Source of the DNA: Muribaculaceae bacterium
GTDB taxonomy: Bacteria; Bacteroidota; Bacteroidia; Bacteroidales; Muribaculaceae
Assembly (NCBI GenBank): GCA_017505535.1
Contig: JAFVPD010000002.1
Location: forward strand, 29,051 to 93,050
Direction: 5' to 3'
Length of the DNA stretch: 64,000 nucleotides
The position numbers and the translations under genes were made by a program. Of this stretch, positions 25,962 to 35,954 are shown piece after piece. The notes beneath the pieces were generated by a model. That model had not been told where the DNA came from. It saw only the letters and a list, made by a program, of their open reading frames with translations, and made no database searches. Positions within the stretch are counted from its first letter, which is position 1. The number at the start of each line of letters is the position of its first letter.

Positions 25962-26570
25962 CTACTTCTCCTCTTTGGGCAACACCCTCAATGTTGTCAA
26001 GCCACTACGCTGCCCCACCACATATCTCGCATTCTCGTCGGGCGTTCCATTCTCCGATGCTCGTTGAAACAAGTCCATATATAGCTCTCGCCCCTTCTGC
26101 ATCTGCAAACACGAGAATCTGTCTCCGGGTTGAATTGTCGAATTTTCGGTTTCCTCGGCTACAAATCTATTCTCGCCCAAATATCTGACAACACACAATC
26201 TGTCGGGCTGCCAACCTATTTGCAAGCGTGTGCCAACCGGCAAATTCCCTACCATCAACACGTCGCCCGTAAACAGCTCACTCTCAGCATGTGCTTCGCG
26301 ATGTAAATGGTCAACAAATTCACTCCAATCGGCCGACCCTATTAATTGAGACAACACTGTCAAAGTGCGATCGCTCACCGTATCATATCCTCGTGTGGAA
26401 TACCCCCACACGCGTTCCAAGGTCGATTCCGACACATGTTCGTTCAACCGAGTCTCTATCTCTGACGTCAAACGCAAAAAATCGGAATGTACCTTTGGTT
26501 TAAATCCCACCTCGCGTTCAACCTGTTCACGCAAAGCCACTATCTGAGGTATATCTGTTTTGTAATTCAT
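25962..26570 (-). CDS. 202-residue protein of unknown function with a helical N-terminal domain
   Basis: Residues 10-75 (FLRLTSEIETRLNEHVSEST LERVWGY, TVSDRTLTVLSQLIG) resemble a winged or helix-turn-helix DNA-binding unit found in Bacteroidetes hypothetical proteins. Residues 100-200 are mainly beta (LPVGTRLQIGWQPDRLCVVR, FVAEETENSTIQPGDRF) and could be a ligand-binding barrel. It is 37 bases upstream of the glycosyltransferase operon on the same strand, so it might regulate or be cotranscribed with it. Function unknown. Confidence 0.6.
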   Translation of the reverse strand: MNYKTDIPQIVALREQVEREVGFKPKVHSDFLRLTSEIETRLNEHVSESTLERVWGYSTRGYDTVSDRTLTVLSQLIGSADWSEFVDHLHREAHAESELFTGDVLMVGNLPVGTRLQIGWQPDRLCVVRYLGENRFVAEETENSTIQPGDRFSCLQMQKGRELYMDLFQRASENGTPDENARYVVGQRSGLTTLRVLPKEEK

Positions 26571-26680
26571 ATTAACTACAAAAATAACTACTTAATTTGA
26601 TTTTACCAACAGCTATACATCACAATCTTCGTTCTTTAGCCTCACACAACGGCCTCTTAAGCAAAAACAACACTTTTAGT

Positions 26681-26711
26681 TTTGACTTTTCATCGGAAAA
26701 TGCTATTTTTG
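26681..26711 (+). promoter_or_regulatory. promoter of parE
   Basis: TTTG at 26681-26684, 19 bases, TATTTTTG at 26704-26711. This agrees with the Bacteroidetes consensus. Confidence 0.75.
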
Positions 26712-26733
26712 TCGTTTAGAACTCCTATTAATT

Positions 26734-28677
26734 ATGGCTGAAGAAGTAGAAATCACAAACGACGAATTGTCAAAACCCGCAATCGGGTCTGACTCATATA
26801 CCGAAGATGAAATCACAACCCTCACGTGGAACGAACACATTCGCCGACGCCCGGGTATGTACATCGGAAAACTTGGCGACGGAACATCAAGCGACGACGG
26901 CATCTATGTGCTTCTAAAAGAGGTACTCGACAATGCCATCGACGAGTATATGATGGGCTATGGAAAACAAGTATCGATTGACATTAATGAGCAATCGGTA
27001 CAAGTTAGAGACTTCGGACGTGGCATTCCGTTGGAAAAAGTGGTTGACGTTGCTTCAAAGATGAACACCGGGGCTAAATACGACTCTAAAGCATTTAAAA
27101 AGTCGGTTGGTCTTAACGGTGTAGGTATCAAGGCTGTAAATGCTCTTTCTACTGAATTCTACATTGAAAGCGTTCGTGACGGACAATGCAAACAAGCCCA
27201 CTTCAGCCGTGGAGAGATTATAAGCGAAAGCGACATTATCCCCTCAGACGAGCCCAATGGCACTTTGGTGCGATTCACGCCCGACGCCGAGATTTTCCGT
27301 GGCTACAAATATCTTGAAGAGTTCATTATCCCCTTGCTAAAAAACTACACTTTCCTAAACACCGGCTTAGCCATCTATCTCAACGGAAAGCGTTTTTACT
27401 CGCGCAACGGCTTGATGGATTTGCTCAAAGAAAATCTCACTGCCGAAGTTCTTTATCCCATCATTCACCTTAAAGGCGATGACATTGAGGTGGTAATAAC
27501 CCACACCAATCAATACGGCGAGGAATACTACTCGTTTGTAAACGGTCAGCACACCACCCAAGGAGGAACCCACCTCATGGCGTTTAAAGAAGCTACCGCT
27601 CGCACTATAAAAGACCACTTCGGACGAAACTTTGAATACTCCGACATTCGCAATGGTATCGTGGCCGCGATTGCCGTAAAGGTAGAAGAGCCGGTATTTG
27701 AATCGCAAACAAAAACTCGACTCGGCTCGCGCGACATGGGTCCCGAAGGTCCCACTGTGGCCAAATTCATTGGCGATTTCCTTAAAAAAGAACTCGATAA
27801 CTATCTCCACAAAGAGCTTGACGTCGCTGAGATTATCCTCAAGAAAATACAAGCAAGCGAGAAAGAGCGCAAGGCTATGGCCGGCATCACAAAACAAGCG
27901 CGTGAGAAAGCCAAAAAGGTTAACCTTCACAATCGCAAACTGCTTGATTGCCGCGTTCATCTCAACGACCCGAAAGGTGACGAGAATCTCAAAAATGCTT
28001 CTTCGATTTTCATCACCGAGGGCGACTCTGCATCAGGCTCCATCACAAAAATCAGAGACGTTGCCACCCAGGCCGTTTTCTCACTCAGAGGTAAACCGCT
28101 AAACACCTACGACCTAACCCAAAAGGTAGTGTACGAAAACGACGAATTCAACCTGCTTCAAGCGGCACTAAACATTGAAGATGGCCTTGATGGATTGCGC
28201 TACAACAAAGTGATTATTGCCACCGATGCCGATAACGATGGCATGCACATTCGTTTGCTCATGCTCACTTTCTTCCTCCAATTTTTCCCCGACCTCATAA
28301 AAAAAGGGCACGTTTATGTTCTGCAAACACCATTGTTCCGTGTTCGCAACAAGAAAACGGCCAAACGTGTTGGCGTGAGAAAAAATGGAGCCGGAATTGA
28401 AGAAACCTACTATTGCTACACCGACGAAGAACGCATTGCCGCCATTGAAAAATTGGGAGCAAATGCCGAAATCACTCGATTTAAAGGTCTTGGAGAAATA
28501 TCGCCCGAGGAGTTCCGCAACTTCATTGGACCCGATATGCGTGCCGACAAAGTAACTCTTCGCAAAGAAGATGCCGTTGACGAATTGCTTGAATTCTACA
28601 TGGGCAAAAACACTCCATTGCGCCAAAACTTTATTATTGACAATCTTGTTGTAGAAGATGATACAGAACTCATGTAA
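26734..28677 (+). CDS. parE: DNA topoisomerase IV subunit B (type IIA ATPase subunit)
   Basis: 647 residues. GHKL ATPase motifs: [18 protein letters not shown] (Asn and Asp that bind Mg-ATP) and [14 protein letters not shown] near 125-140. Transducer domain about 220-400. Toprim domain with [10 protein letters not shown] and the metal-binding [14 protein letters not shown], then [12 protein letters not shown]. ParE relaxes and decatenates chromosomes together with ParC (not in the window). The typical EGDSAGG of GyrB reads EGDSASG, and the length of about 650 favours ParE over GyrB. coaD overlaps its end by 20 bases. Confidence 0.93.
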   Translation: MAEEVEITNDELSKPAIGSDSYTEDEITTLTWNEHIRRRPGMYIGKLGDGTSSDDGIYVLLKEVLDNAIDEYMMGYGKQVSIDINEQSVQVRDFGRGIPLEKVVDVASKMNTGAKYDSKAFKKSVGLNGVGIKAVNALSTEFYIESVRDGQCKQAHFSRGEIISESDIIPSDEPNGTLVRFTPDAEIFRGYKYLEEFIIPLLKNYTFLNTGLAIYLNGKRFYSRNGLMDLLKENLTAEVLYPIIHLKGDDIEVVITHTNQYGEEYYSFVNGQHTTQGGTHLMAFKEATARTIKDHFGRNFEYSDIRNGIVAAIAVKVEEPVFESQTKTRLGSRDMGPEGPTVAKFIGDFLKKELDNYLHKELDVAEIILKKIQASEKERKAMAGITKQAREKAKKVNLHNRKLLDCRVHLNDPKGDENLKNASSIFITEGDSASGSITKIRDVATQAVFSLRGKPLNTYDLTQKVVYENDEFNLLQAALNIEDGLDGLRYNKVIIATDADNDGMHIRLLMLTFFLQFFPDLIKKGHVYVLQTPLFRVRNKKTAKRVGVRKNGAGIEETYYCYTDEERIAAIEKLGANAEITRFKGLGEISPEEFRNFIGPDMRADKVTLRKEDAVDELLEFYMGKNTPLRQNFIIDNLVVEDDTELM

Positions 28678-29128
28678 CAACAAACGCATAGCCCTATATC
28701 CGGGAACTTTTGACCCTTTTACCACAGGGCACCTCTCTATCGTTGAAAGAGGTTTGGCTTTATTTGATGAAATTGTCATTGCTGTTGGCATTAACGATTC
28801 AAAACGATGCTACCAACCAACGGCCGAGAGAGTTGAACACATCAAACGGGTAATGAAAGATTATCCCCAAGTGAGGGTAATTGCCTATGATTCGCTCACC
28901 GTTGAAGCGGCTAAGCAAGAAGGGGCTAACTTTATATTGCGTGGCGTGCGCACAGTTGCCGACTATGAATATGAGAGAAACCTCGCCTATGCCAACCGCA
29001 ACATCTCTGGCATTGAAACGGTTTTACTCTACACGCTTCCCGAGTTGTCCTACATTAGTTCGACAATGGTAAGAGATCTTCAACGACACGGATATGACGT
29101 ATCTCCATACGTTCCCGACGAGAAATAA
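28658..29128 (+). CDS. coaD: phosphopantetheine adenylyltransferase
   Basis: 156 residues. It transfers AMP from ATP to 4-phosphopantetheine in coenzyme A synthesis. The nucleotidyltransferase motif is [20 protein letters not shown] (TxGH) at 12-31; the substrate loop [20 protein letters not shown] and [10 protein letters not shown] (ISSTxVR) are complete. The ATG at 28658 lies inside the 3' end of parE; no later in-frame start precedes the catalytic motif, so the overlap is real and coupling is likely. Confidence 0.95.
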   Translation: MIQNSCNNKRIALYPGTFDPFTTGHLSIVERGLALFDEIVIAVGINDSKRCYQPTAERVEHIKRVMKDYPQVRVIAYDSLTVEAAKQEGANFILRGVRTVADYEYERNLAYANRNISGIETVLLYTLPELSYISSTMVRDLQRHGYDVSPYVPDEK

Positions 29129-29212
29129 TCCTCCTCAACCTCCGCGCCGCGACATTTCTCTGTCCCACACAAAATAAAGTTCCCTTTAATAACGGATAAA
29201 ACACTACCAAAA

Positions 29213-30796
29213 ATGAAAAAACTCATCGTTTCACTCATAGCCATCACCTCTGCATTCTACATGATGGCACTAACTTTTTCGCCCAATCAAAAACTACGAT
29301 ATGCCGAGGGAATTATTGAGAGTTACTACGTTGACACCGTCGATACCAACAAAATCGTTGACGAGGCAATCATTGCAATGCTCAAGACTCTCGACCCTCA
29401 TTCGAGCTACTCAAGCCCCGAAGAGACCAAAGAGCTCACCGAGCCTCTCGAAGGAAATTTCAGTGGAATTGGCATTCAATTCAACATGCTCAACGACACC
29501 TTGTATGTCATTGAAACCATCTCTGGCGGGCCATCTGAGCGAGTAGGCATTCGTGCCGGCGACCGCATCATTATGGCCAACGACACCATTATCGCCGGTG
29601 TCAAAATGAAAAACAACGACATCATTAAAAAACTTCGAGGGCCAAAAGGCTCTATCGTGAACGTTTCGGTCGTTCGACGTGGCGAAGCTCAACCCATCGA
29701 GTTCTCTATCACTCGCGACAACATTCCGCTTTTCAGCGTCGATGCCGCCTACATGGCAACTCCCACAATCGGATACATTCGCATTGCTCGATTTGCCAAG
29801 GACACATTCCAAGAAGTGGCCGAAGCAATGGACAAATTAAGCGATCAGGGAATGAAAGACCTCATCATTGACGTTGAAAACAATGGAGGCGGCTACATGG
29901 GTACAGCCATTGAAATTTCATCGCTATTCCTCAACAACAACGAGCTCATCGTTTACACCCAGGGAGATAAATCGCCCTACCACGAGTTCCGCACCCTACC
30001 CATCAAAAACAAGTTCTCGGGAAAGGTGGTTATAATGGCAAACCAATATTCGGCATCGGCAAGCGAAATTCTCGCAGGTGCCATGCAGGACAACGACCGC
30101 GGATTGGTTGTGGGACGACGCACCTTTGGAAAAGGTCTCGTTCAACGCCCGTTCCCATTCCCCGACGGGTCAATGATACGCCTCACCGTCTCTCGCTACT
30201 ACACTCCGTCAGGGCGAAGCATTCAACGCCCCTATGAGAAAGGCGAGTCTGAAGACTACTACGACGACATGCGCCGACGCTACGATTCGGGTGAGTTCTC
30301 AAGCGCCGACAGCATTCACTTTGCCGACTCGTTGATGCACACAACCCTACGCAATCATCGCAAGGTGTATGGCGGTGGAGGAATCATGCCCGACCTCTTT
30401 GTGCCCATCGACACGGCTTTCTATAGCGATTACTATCGCGACCTTGTTGCCAAGGGCGCAATAAACCAGCATGCTATTGACTACGTCGATAAAAACCGCA
30501 AACAACTGCTCAAAGAGTACAAATCGGAGACTGCTTTTATCAATAATTTCATCGTTGACGACGACCTCATGAACTCATTGGTTCAACAAGGCGAAAAACT
30601 CGGCGTGAAATACAACGAAGAGCAATTCCTCACAAGCAAAGAATACATCAGAACAATCATTAAAGCGCTCCTGGCTCGTGACCTATTCCTCTCAAGTAGC
30701 TACTACCGAGTGGCAAACTCGCTTAACCCCACATACCACGAAGCCATCAAACTCATCAACGACAACAATCGTTACAACACCCTCCTTGGCAATTAA
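29213..30796 (+). CDS. C-terminal processing peptidase (S41 family)
   Basis: 527 residues. A signal/anchor at 3-20 is followed by an N-terminal helical domain (YVDTVDTNKIVDEAIIAMLK), a PDZ domain (about 80-165: GIGIQFNMLNDTLYVIETIS, VGIRAGDRIIM) and the S41 catalytic core. The nucleophile serine is in NQYSASASEILAG and the general-base lysine in GRRTFGKGLVQ, the Ser-Lys dyad of CtpA/Prc. It cleaves C-terminal tails of periplasmic proteins. Length and domain order are normal for Bacteroidales CTPs. Confidence 0.93.
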   Translation: MKKLIVSLIAITSAFYMMALTFSPNQKLRYAEGIIESYYVDTVDTNKIVDEAIIAMLKTLDPHSSYSSPEETKELTEPLEGNFSGIGIQFNMLNDTLYVIETISGGPSERVGIRAGDRIIMANDTIIAGVKMKNNDIIKKLRGPKGSIVNVSVVRRGEAQPIEFSITRDNIPLFSVDAAYMATPTIGYIRIARFAKDTFQEVAEAMDKLSDQGMKDLIIDVENNGGGYMGTAIEISSLFLNNNELIVYTQGDKSPYHEFRTLPIKNKFSGKVVIMANQYSASASEILAGAMQDNDRGLVVGRRTFGKGLVQRPFPFPDGSMIRLTVSRYYTPSGRSIQRPYEKGESEDYYDDMRRRYDSGEFSSADSIHFADSLMHTTLRNHRKVYGGGGIMPDLFVPIDTAFYSDYYRDLVAKGAINQHAIDYVDKNRKQLLKEYKSETAFINNFIVDDDLMNSLVQQGEKLGVKYNEEQFLTSKEYIRTIIKALLARDLFLSSSYYRVANSLNPTYHEAIKLINDNNRYNTLLGN

Positions 30797-31220
30797 ACGC
30801 CATGTAAGGCTACGCACGTTTTCCTCACAAAAACTACTTAGCCAAATCATATTCTACCATTTCATCAATAAAGAAAACGAAATGTTTTCGCAAACGGAAT
30901 TGTTAACAAACCTTTTGCGACAATTTCGAAAATTGCCAAACGATTGAGAATAAGCACAATCATAAACTTCACTACTTAAATTTTAATATTCTAAATTGTC
31001 GCAAATGCCACAATTTAACATTTTATTAAATTTTCTTGCGAAAATCGCATTTTTCACACATTGATAAATGACTGATAATGAGCTAATATTTATACTCGAT
31101 TTTATCACAATTGTCGCAAAAGACTATTTATGAAAACAATGCTCAATCTCTTGCGAAGATTTTTAAGACATTAAACCACTGATATTCAGCCACATCTCAA
31201 ATTTCACACATCAAAAACAC
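30797..31220. other. AT-rich gene-free stretch upstream of the CRISPR leader
   Basis: No gene is visible beyond a 21-codon ORF at 30881. The motif TTTGCGACAATTT, or its reverse complement, occurs near 30914, 30994, 31109 and (in the leader) 31248. These may be promoter or operator remnants. No tRNA or protein fragment is recognised. Confidence 0.4.
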
Positions 31221-31251
31221 TTGTTTTTGAAAATAAAAATTAGTAGATTTG
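31221..31251 (+). promoter_or_regulatory. promoter of the CRISPR leader/anti-repeat transcript
   Basis: TTG at 31221-31223, 20 bases, TAGATTTG at 31244-31251, an exact Bacteroidetes promoter pattern. Transcription would begin near 31257, read through the anti-repeat and enter the array. Confidence 0.65.
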
Positions 31252-31256
31252 CGACA

Positions 31257-31352
31257 ATTTGTTGAAAACAGCAACTAAAGCGCTGGTATTCATAGGGGAA
31301 TTTCATCTATGGAGAAAGCAACAAGAAAAGTCAAAACTCTGGGAATCAGATT
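31257..31352 (+). ncRNA. tracrRNA-like leader RNA with anti-repeat
   Basis: The segment 31280-31303 contains ATAGGGGAATT, complementary (with one G-U pair) to the first 11 bases of the repeat. After a bulge, GCGCTGG can pair with the repeat's CACTGCG part. This two-part duplex with a bulge is the standard crRNA:tracrRNA geometry of type II systems. Just before repeat 1, GGGAATCA (31341-31348) and TGATTCCC (31352-31359) form a perfect 8-bp hairpin that includes the start of repeat 1. Direction matches the array and its promoter. No Cas9 is present locally, so the role is inferred. Confidence 0.5.
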
Positions 31353-31657
31353 GATTCCCCTATACACTGCGTTAGCGGTACTGAGACATGGCCAGATAGC
31401 GTTTATTTGTGTTATATTTTGATTCCCCTATACACTGCGTTAGCGGTACTGAGACATTTTTTTCCATATTTTTTTGTTTTAAATAATGATTCCCCTATAC
31501 ACTGCGTTAGCGGTACTGAGACCAAAAATAGACATAACAATGACACTTGACGTTTTTGATTCCCCTATATACTGCGTTAGCGGTACTGAGACTTCCACCA
31601 TTGACCTTTATGTTTTAATACTGCCGATTCCCCTATATACTGCGTTAGCGGTACTGA
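31353..31657 (+). CRISPR. short CRISPR array, 35-bp repeats, 4 spacers, no cas genes
   Basis: Repeats begin at 31353, 31421, 31488, 31558 and 31626. Each starts GATTCCCCTATA and ends GCGGTACTGAGAC. Repeats 1-3 read CTATACACTG, 4-5 read CTATATACTG. Repeat 5 loses its last three bases (ACTGA then CGG). Spacers are 33, 32, 35 and 33 bases, unrelated to each other and AT-rich. Damage at the right end and the promoter at the left put the leader on the left. The nearby anti-repeat suggests type II. No cas1, cas2 or cas9 occurs in the window, so the array is orphaned or served in trans. Confidence 0.85.
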
Positions 31658-31673
31658 CGGCTCGGTAGATATT

Positions 31674-31800
31674 TATTGTGGGAGACGTGCGAAGCACGAG
31701 ACGCAACGCGTATAAATAACCGCGTGGTTGAGGGCAAAGCCCGAAACCTCCGGATAGCGAACACCACCCACTCCCACACCGGCGTCTGAAAGACGCGAAT
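31674..31800 (+). repeat. REP-like palindromic element, copy A
   Basis: Contains GTGCGAAGCAC (hairpin), ATAACCGCGTGG, GGGCAAAGCCC (hairpin), CCTCCGG and GTCTGAAAGAC (hairpin). The same blocks in the same order occur as a reverse complement at 52743-52855. It starts 17 bases after the broken end of the CRISPR array. Confidence 0.8.
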
Positions 31801-31805
31801 TGACC

Positions 31806-31824
31806 TTTTTTTTTTGGGGGGGGG
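31806..31824 (+). repeat. homopolymer tract T10 G9
   Basis: Ten T are followed directly by nine G in a gene-free region. This may be a slippage-prone site or a sequencing/assembly uncertainty; no gene would be switched by it. Confidence 0.7.
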
Positions 31825-31860
31825 AAACAGACAAATCCTCTACGAATACATTTCAAAGGA

Positions 31861-31875
31861 TAGCAGTACTAAAAC
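31861..31875 (+). repeat. possible degenerate CRISPR repeat end
   Basis: TAGCAGTACTAAAAC resembles the repeat end TAGCGGTACTGAGAC with three differences. It lies beyond the REP-like element, which would fit an array split by that insertion. Weak on its own. Confidence 0.3.
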
Positions 31876-31911
31876 AGAGCACCACCCGAAATTATTCCAA
31901 CACAAAACAAA

Positions 31912-31942
31912 AACCGCGATCCAATCATCTTGGACCGCGGTT
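31912..31942 (-). terminator. terminator of the pyrG-yidC operon
   Basis: AACCGCGATCCAA pairs with TTGGACCGCGGTT (one G-U in the minus-strand transcript). A T-rich run follows on the minus strand, 22 bases after the yidC stop. Confidence 0.8.
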
Positions 31943-31963
31943 ATATTTTAATAGGGACTTATT

Positions 31964-34063
31964 TTACTTTTTTCCTTTGCGTTTTTGTTGCTCACGCAAC
32001 ATTGCCTGTTGTTGGCGTTGTGCTTCTTCGAGACGTGCCATAAAACCGCTCTTCTTGCGTGGTTTCTTGGCATTTTCTTTCATTTGGGCTCTCACTTTTT
32101 CTTCATCTACAACAAGACGGAACACGTAGGTTTGAATAATAGTGATGAGCAATGACAAGAAATAATAGTAGCTCAATCCCGACGCATAGTCGTTAAAGAA
32201 GAAGAGGAACATCACAGGCATCAAATACATCATCAACTTCATGCCGGGCATTGTGTTTGCCTGCATTTGATTTTGCATATTGATGCGTGTATAAATAATG
32301 TTGGTTACAGTCATCACCAAACAGAAGATGCTCAAGTGAGTACCCAACAATGGCACGTCAAATCCCAATGGGATTATAGCATCGGGGGCCGACAAGTCTT
32401 TTGCCCACAAGAACGACTCTCCTCTCAACTCTATGCATGAGGGGAAGAACGTAAACATCGCAATGAGAATAGGCATCTGCAGCAACATGGGCAAGCAACC
32501 TGAGAACGGACTTGCTCCGGCTTTGCTATACAATTCCATTGTCTTTTGTTGACGAGTCATTGCGTTTTCTTGACCGGGGTATTTGTCATTTATCTCCTTG
32601 ATTTCGGGAGAGAGCACTCTCATCTTGGCTTGTGACATATAGCTCTTATAGGTCAATGGGAAGAGTATCAACTTAATGAGCAATGTCAATATCAAGATTA
32701 TGATTCCATAGTTGCTTATGAATCCGCCCAAGAATGTAAATACCGGGATTATTATCAACGTATTTATCCATCTGAACAAGGCCCAGCCAAGTGGCACAAG
32801 ACGTGTTAGTTCCAAATCTTCGCCGGGAATGAGTTCTTCTTCAAGATCGCTCAACAACGGATATAGATTAGGTCCGAGGTACATGTCAAACGATGCTGCC
32901 ACAGGCGCTGCCGACGAGTAATCGATTGTTGCATCGGCAGTGAGCGACTTCAAATATTTATCTCCAACCGCTGTATCTTTCAAATCGCGAGAGTCAAGTT
33001 TTGCTCCGGTGAAATTTTCTTTGGCAATGAGCACCGATGAGAAGAACTGATTCTTAAACGCAATCCATTTTATTTGCGAGTTAACATCTTCCGATTCATC
33101 GCCTTGGGCCGACAAGTCTTCAACATCATCTCCGGCATATTTATAATAGATTGCACTATTGCGTTCCTCAAATGTCTTACCCTCTTCATGACGGCTCATC
33201 TGTTGATACCAATGCACGTCGATTGTTGATGTGCTGGTTGGAATTATATTTTGCATTCCATTTTGCACCACATCAATTTTCACCACATAGCTATCGGCAG
33301 GAAGCGTGTAACGTATTCCAAACGATGCTCCTGAGGCAAAGTCAAGCGACATCAACACCGATGAATCGCTCTCCACGATCGGTTTGAAATACAAGTCGCG
33401 AGTTTCCAAGCGCTGATTGATTGTTGTCAAAGTAAAATTAAAGTCACTGTGAGCATCATCAAAGAGCACTACATTGGCACTGTCATACGACAAATATTGT
33501 TTCAACTCTGCACGGGCAATTTTCCCTCCTTTTGTATTGAGATTCAATGCGATAAGGTCATTTTCAAGTGTCAAGTCTGAAGCTGCACCCGTAAGAAAAC
33601 GAGCAAACTCTTGATATCGGCCATATTGCGACACAACATCTTTGAGAGCTTTAACGGCCATTGATGCCACACGTGGCTCGTATGATGCCAAGTCGCCCGA
33701 CAACACTTGTGCAACAGCGACAGTTGTATCATTCACCGCAATTTTTCCTGAAACGGCTCCTCCTTCAAGGCGCAATTCCACCGTTCCATTCGAAAGAGTA
33801 TATACCTCGGGGTTTTGAGCATCAGCCTCTCCATATTGTTTGATTGTTGGAGTAATGAGTGCCTCCTCGGTAGGTGTGAGCGAGTCAACTATCAACACAT
33901 TTTGTTGCTCAGCTTGTTCGTTAGCCTGCTGTTGGGCTGCAAGTTGCTCGGCGGCTTCTTGACGACGGCGTTCAAGTTCCTCGGCCGATGGCTGGTTGAG
34001 CCACATAAAGCCTAGGATTACTCCTCCCATCAACAGAAGACCGAGTAGCGTGTTTTTGTCCAT
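31964..34063 (-). CDS. yidC: membrane protein insertase YidC/Oxa1
   Basis: 699 residues. It inserts and folds inner-membrane proteins with or without SecYEG. An N-terminal TM (LLGLLLMGGVILGFMW), a large periplasmic beta domain (about 60-390, with NGTVELRLEGGAVSGKI) and five C-terminal TMs starting near FRWINTLIIIPVFTFLGGF. The cytoplasmic loop reads SYMSQAKMRVLSPEIKEIND. The very basic tail ends QQKRKGKK, typical of Bacteroidetes. It lies 43 bases after pyrG on the same strand, as in many relatives. Confidence 0.95.
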   Translation of the reverse strand: MDKNTLLGLLLMGGVILGFMWLNQPSAEELERRRQEAAEQLAAQQQANEQAEQQNVLIVDSLTPTEEALITPTIKQYGEADAQNPEVYTLSNGTVELRLEGGAVSGKIAVNDTTVAVAQVLSGDLASYEPRVASMAVKALKDVVSQYGRYQEFARFLTGAASDLTLENDLIALNLNTKGGKIARAELKQYLSYDSANVVLFDDAHSDFNFTLTTINQRLETRDLYFKPIVESDSSVLMSLDFASGASFGIRYTLPADSYVVKIDVVQNGMQNIIPTSTSTIDVHWYQQMSRHEEGKTFEERNSAIYYKYAGDDVEDLSAQGDESEDVNSQIKWIAFKNQFFSSVLIAKENFTGAKLDSRDLKDTAVGDKYLKSLTADATIDYSSAAPVAASFDMYLGPNLYPLLSDLEEELIPGEDLELTRLVPLGWALFRWINTLIIIPVFTFLGGFISNYGIIILILTLLIKLILFPLTYKSYMSQAKMRVLSPEIKEINDKYPGQENAMTRQQKTMELYSKAGASPFSGCLPMLLQMPILIAMFTFFPSCIELRGESFLWAKDLSAPDAIIPLGFDVPLLGTHLSIFCLVMTVTNIIYTRINMQNQMQANTMPGMKLMMYLMPVMFLFFFNDYASGLSYYYFLSLLITIIQTYVFRLVVDEEKVRAQMKENAKKPRKKSGFMARLEEAQRQQQAMLREQQKRKGKK

Positions 34064-34106
34064 TATTCAGTAGGAAATTGAATATTATTATTGATTAATA
34101 CTGCTT

Positions 34107-35735
<1,629 letters not shown>

Positions 35736-35954
35736 TTATGAAAGTACAAAAGTACAAATTATTCTTGATACATTATCACCATCTCCCTCAAAAAATATTG
35801 CGTTATTCAGCTTTACAATGCCAATGGTTTCTTTTTACCCTCCACGATGTTAATATAACTTAATTTTAGTGTCAATTCATATATTTTCCGACCACAAAAT
35901 CGTATTTTTACAACCCAAATCCATGATTAAACAATTTCTAAAATATTAACCCCC

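Noticed and set aside
30881..30946. 21-codon ORF after the C-terminal protease gene
   Set aside because: No ribosome-binding signal, no homologue recognised, and it lies in very AT-rich DNA with the recurrent TTTGCGACAATTT word.
31353..31657. Reading the repeats as a simple tandem repeat or small coding array
   Set aside because: Spacers are unrelated and of similar length (32-35 bases) and the frame is not conserved, so CRISPR fits better.
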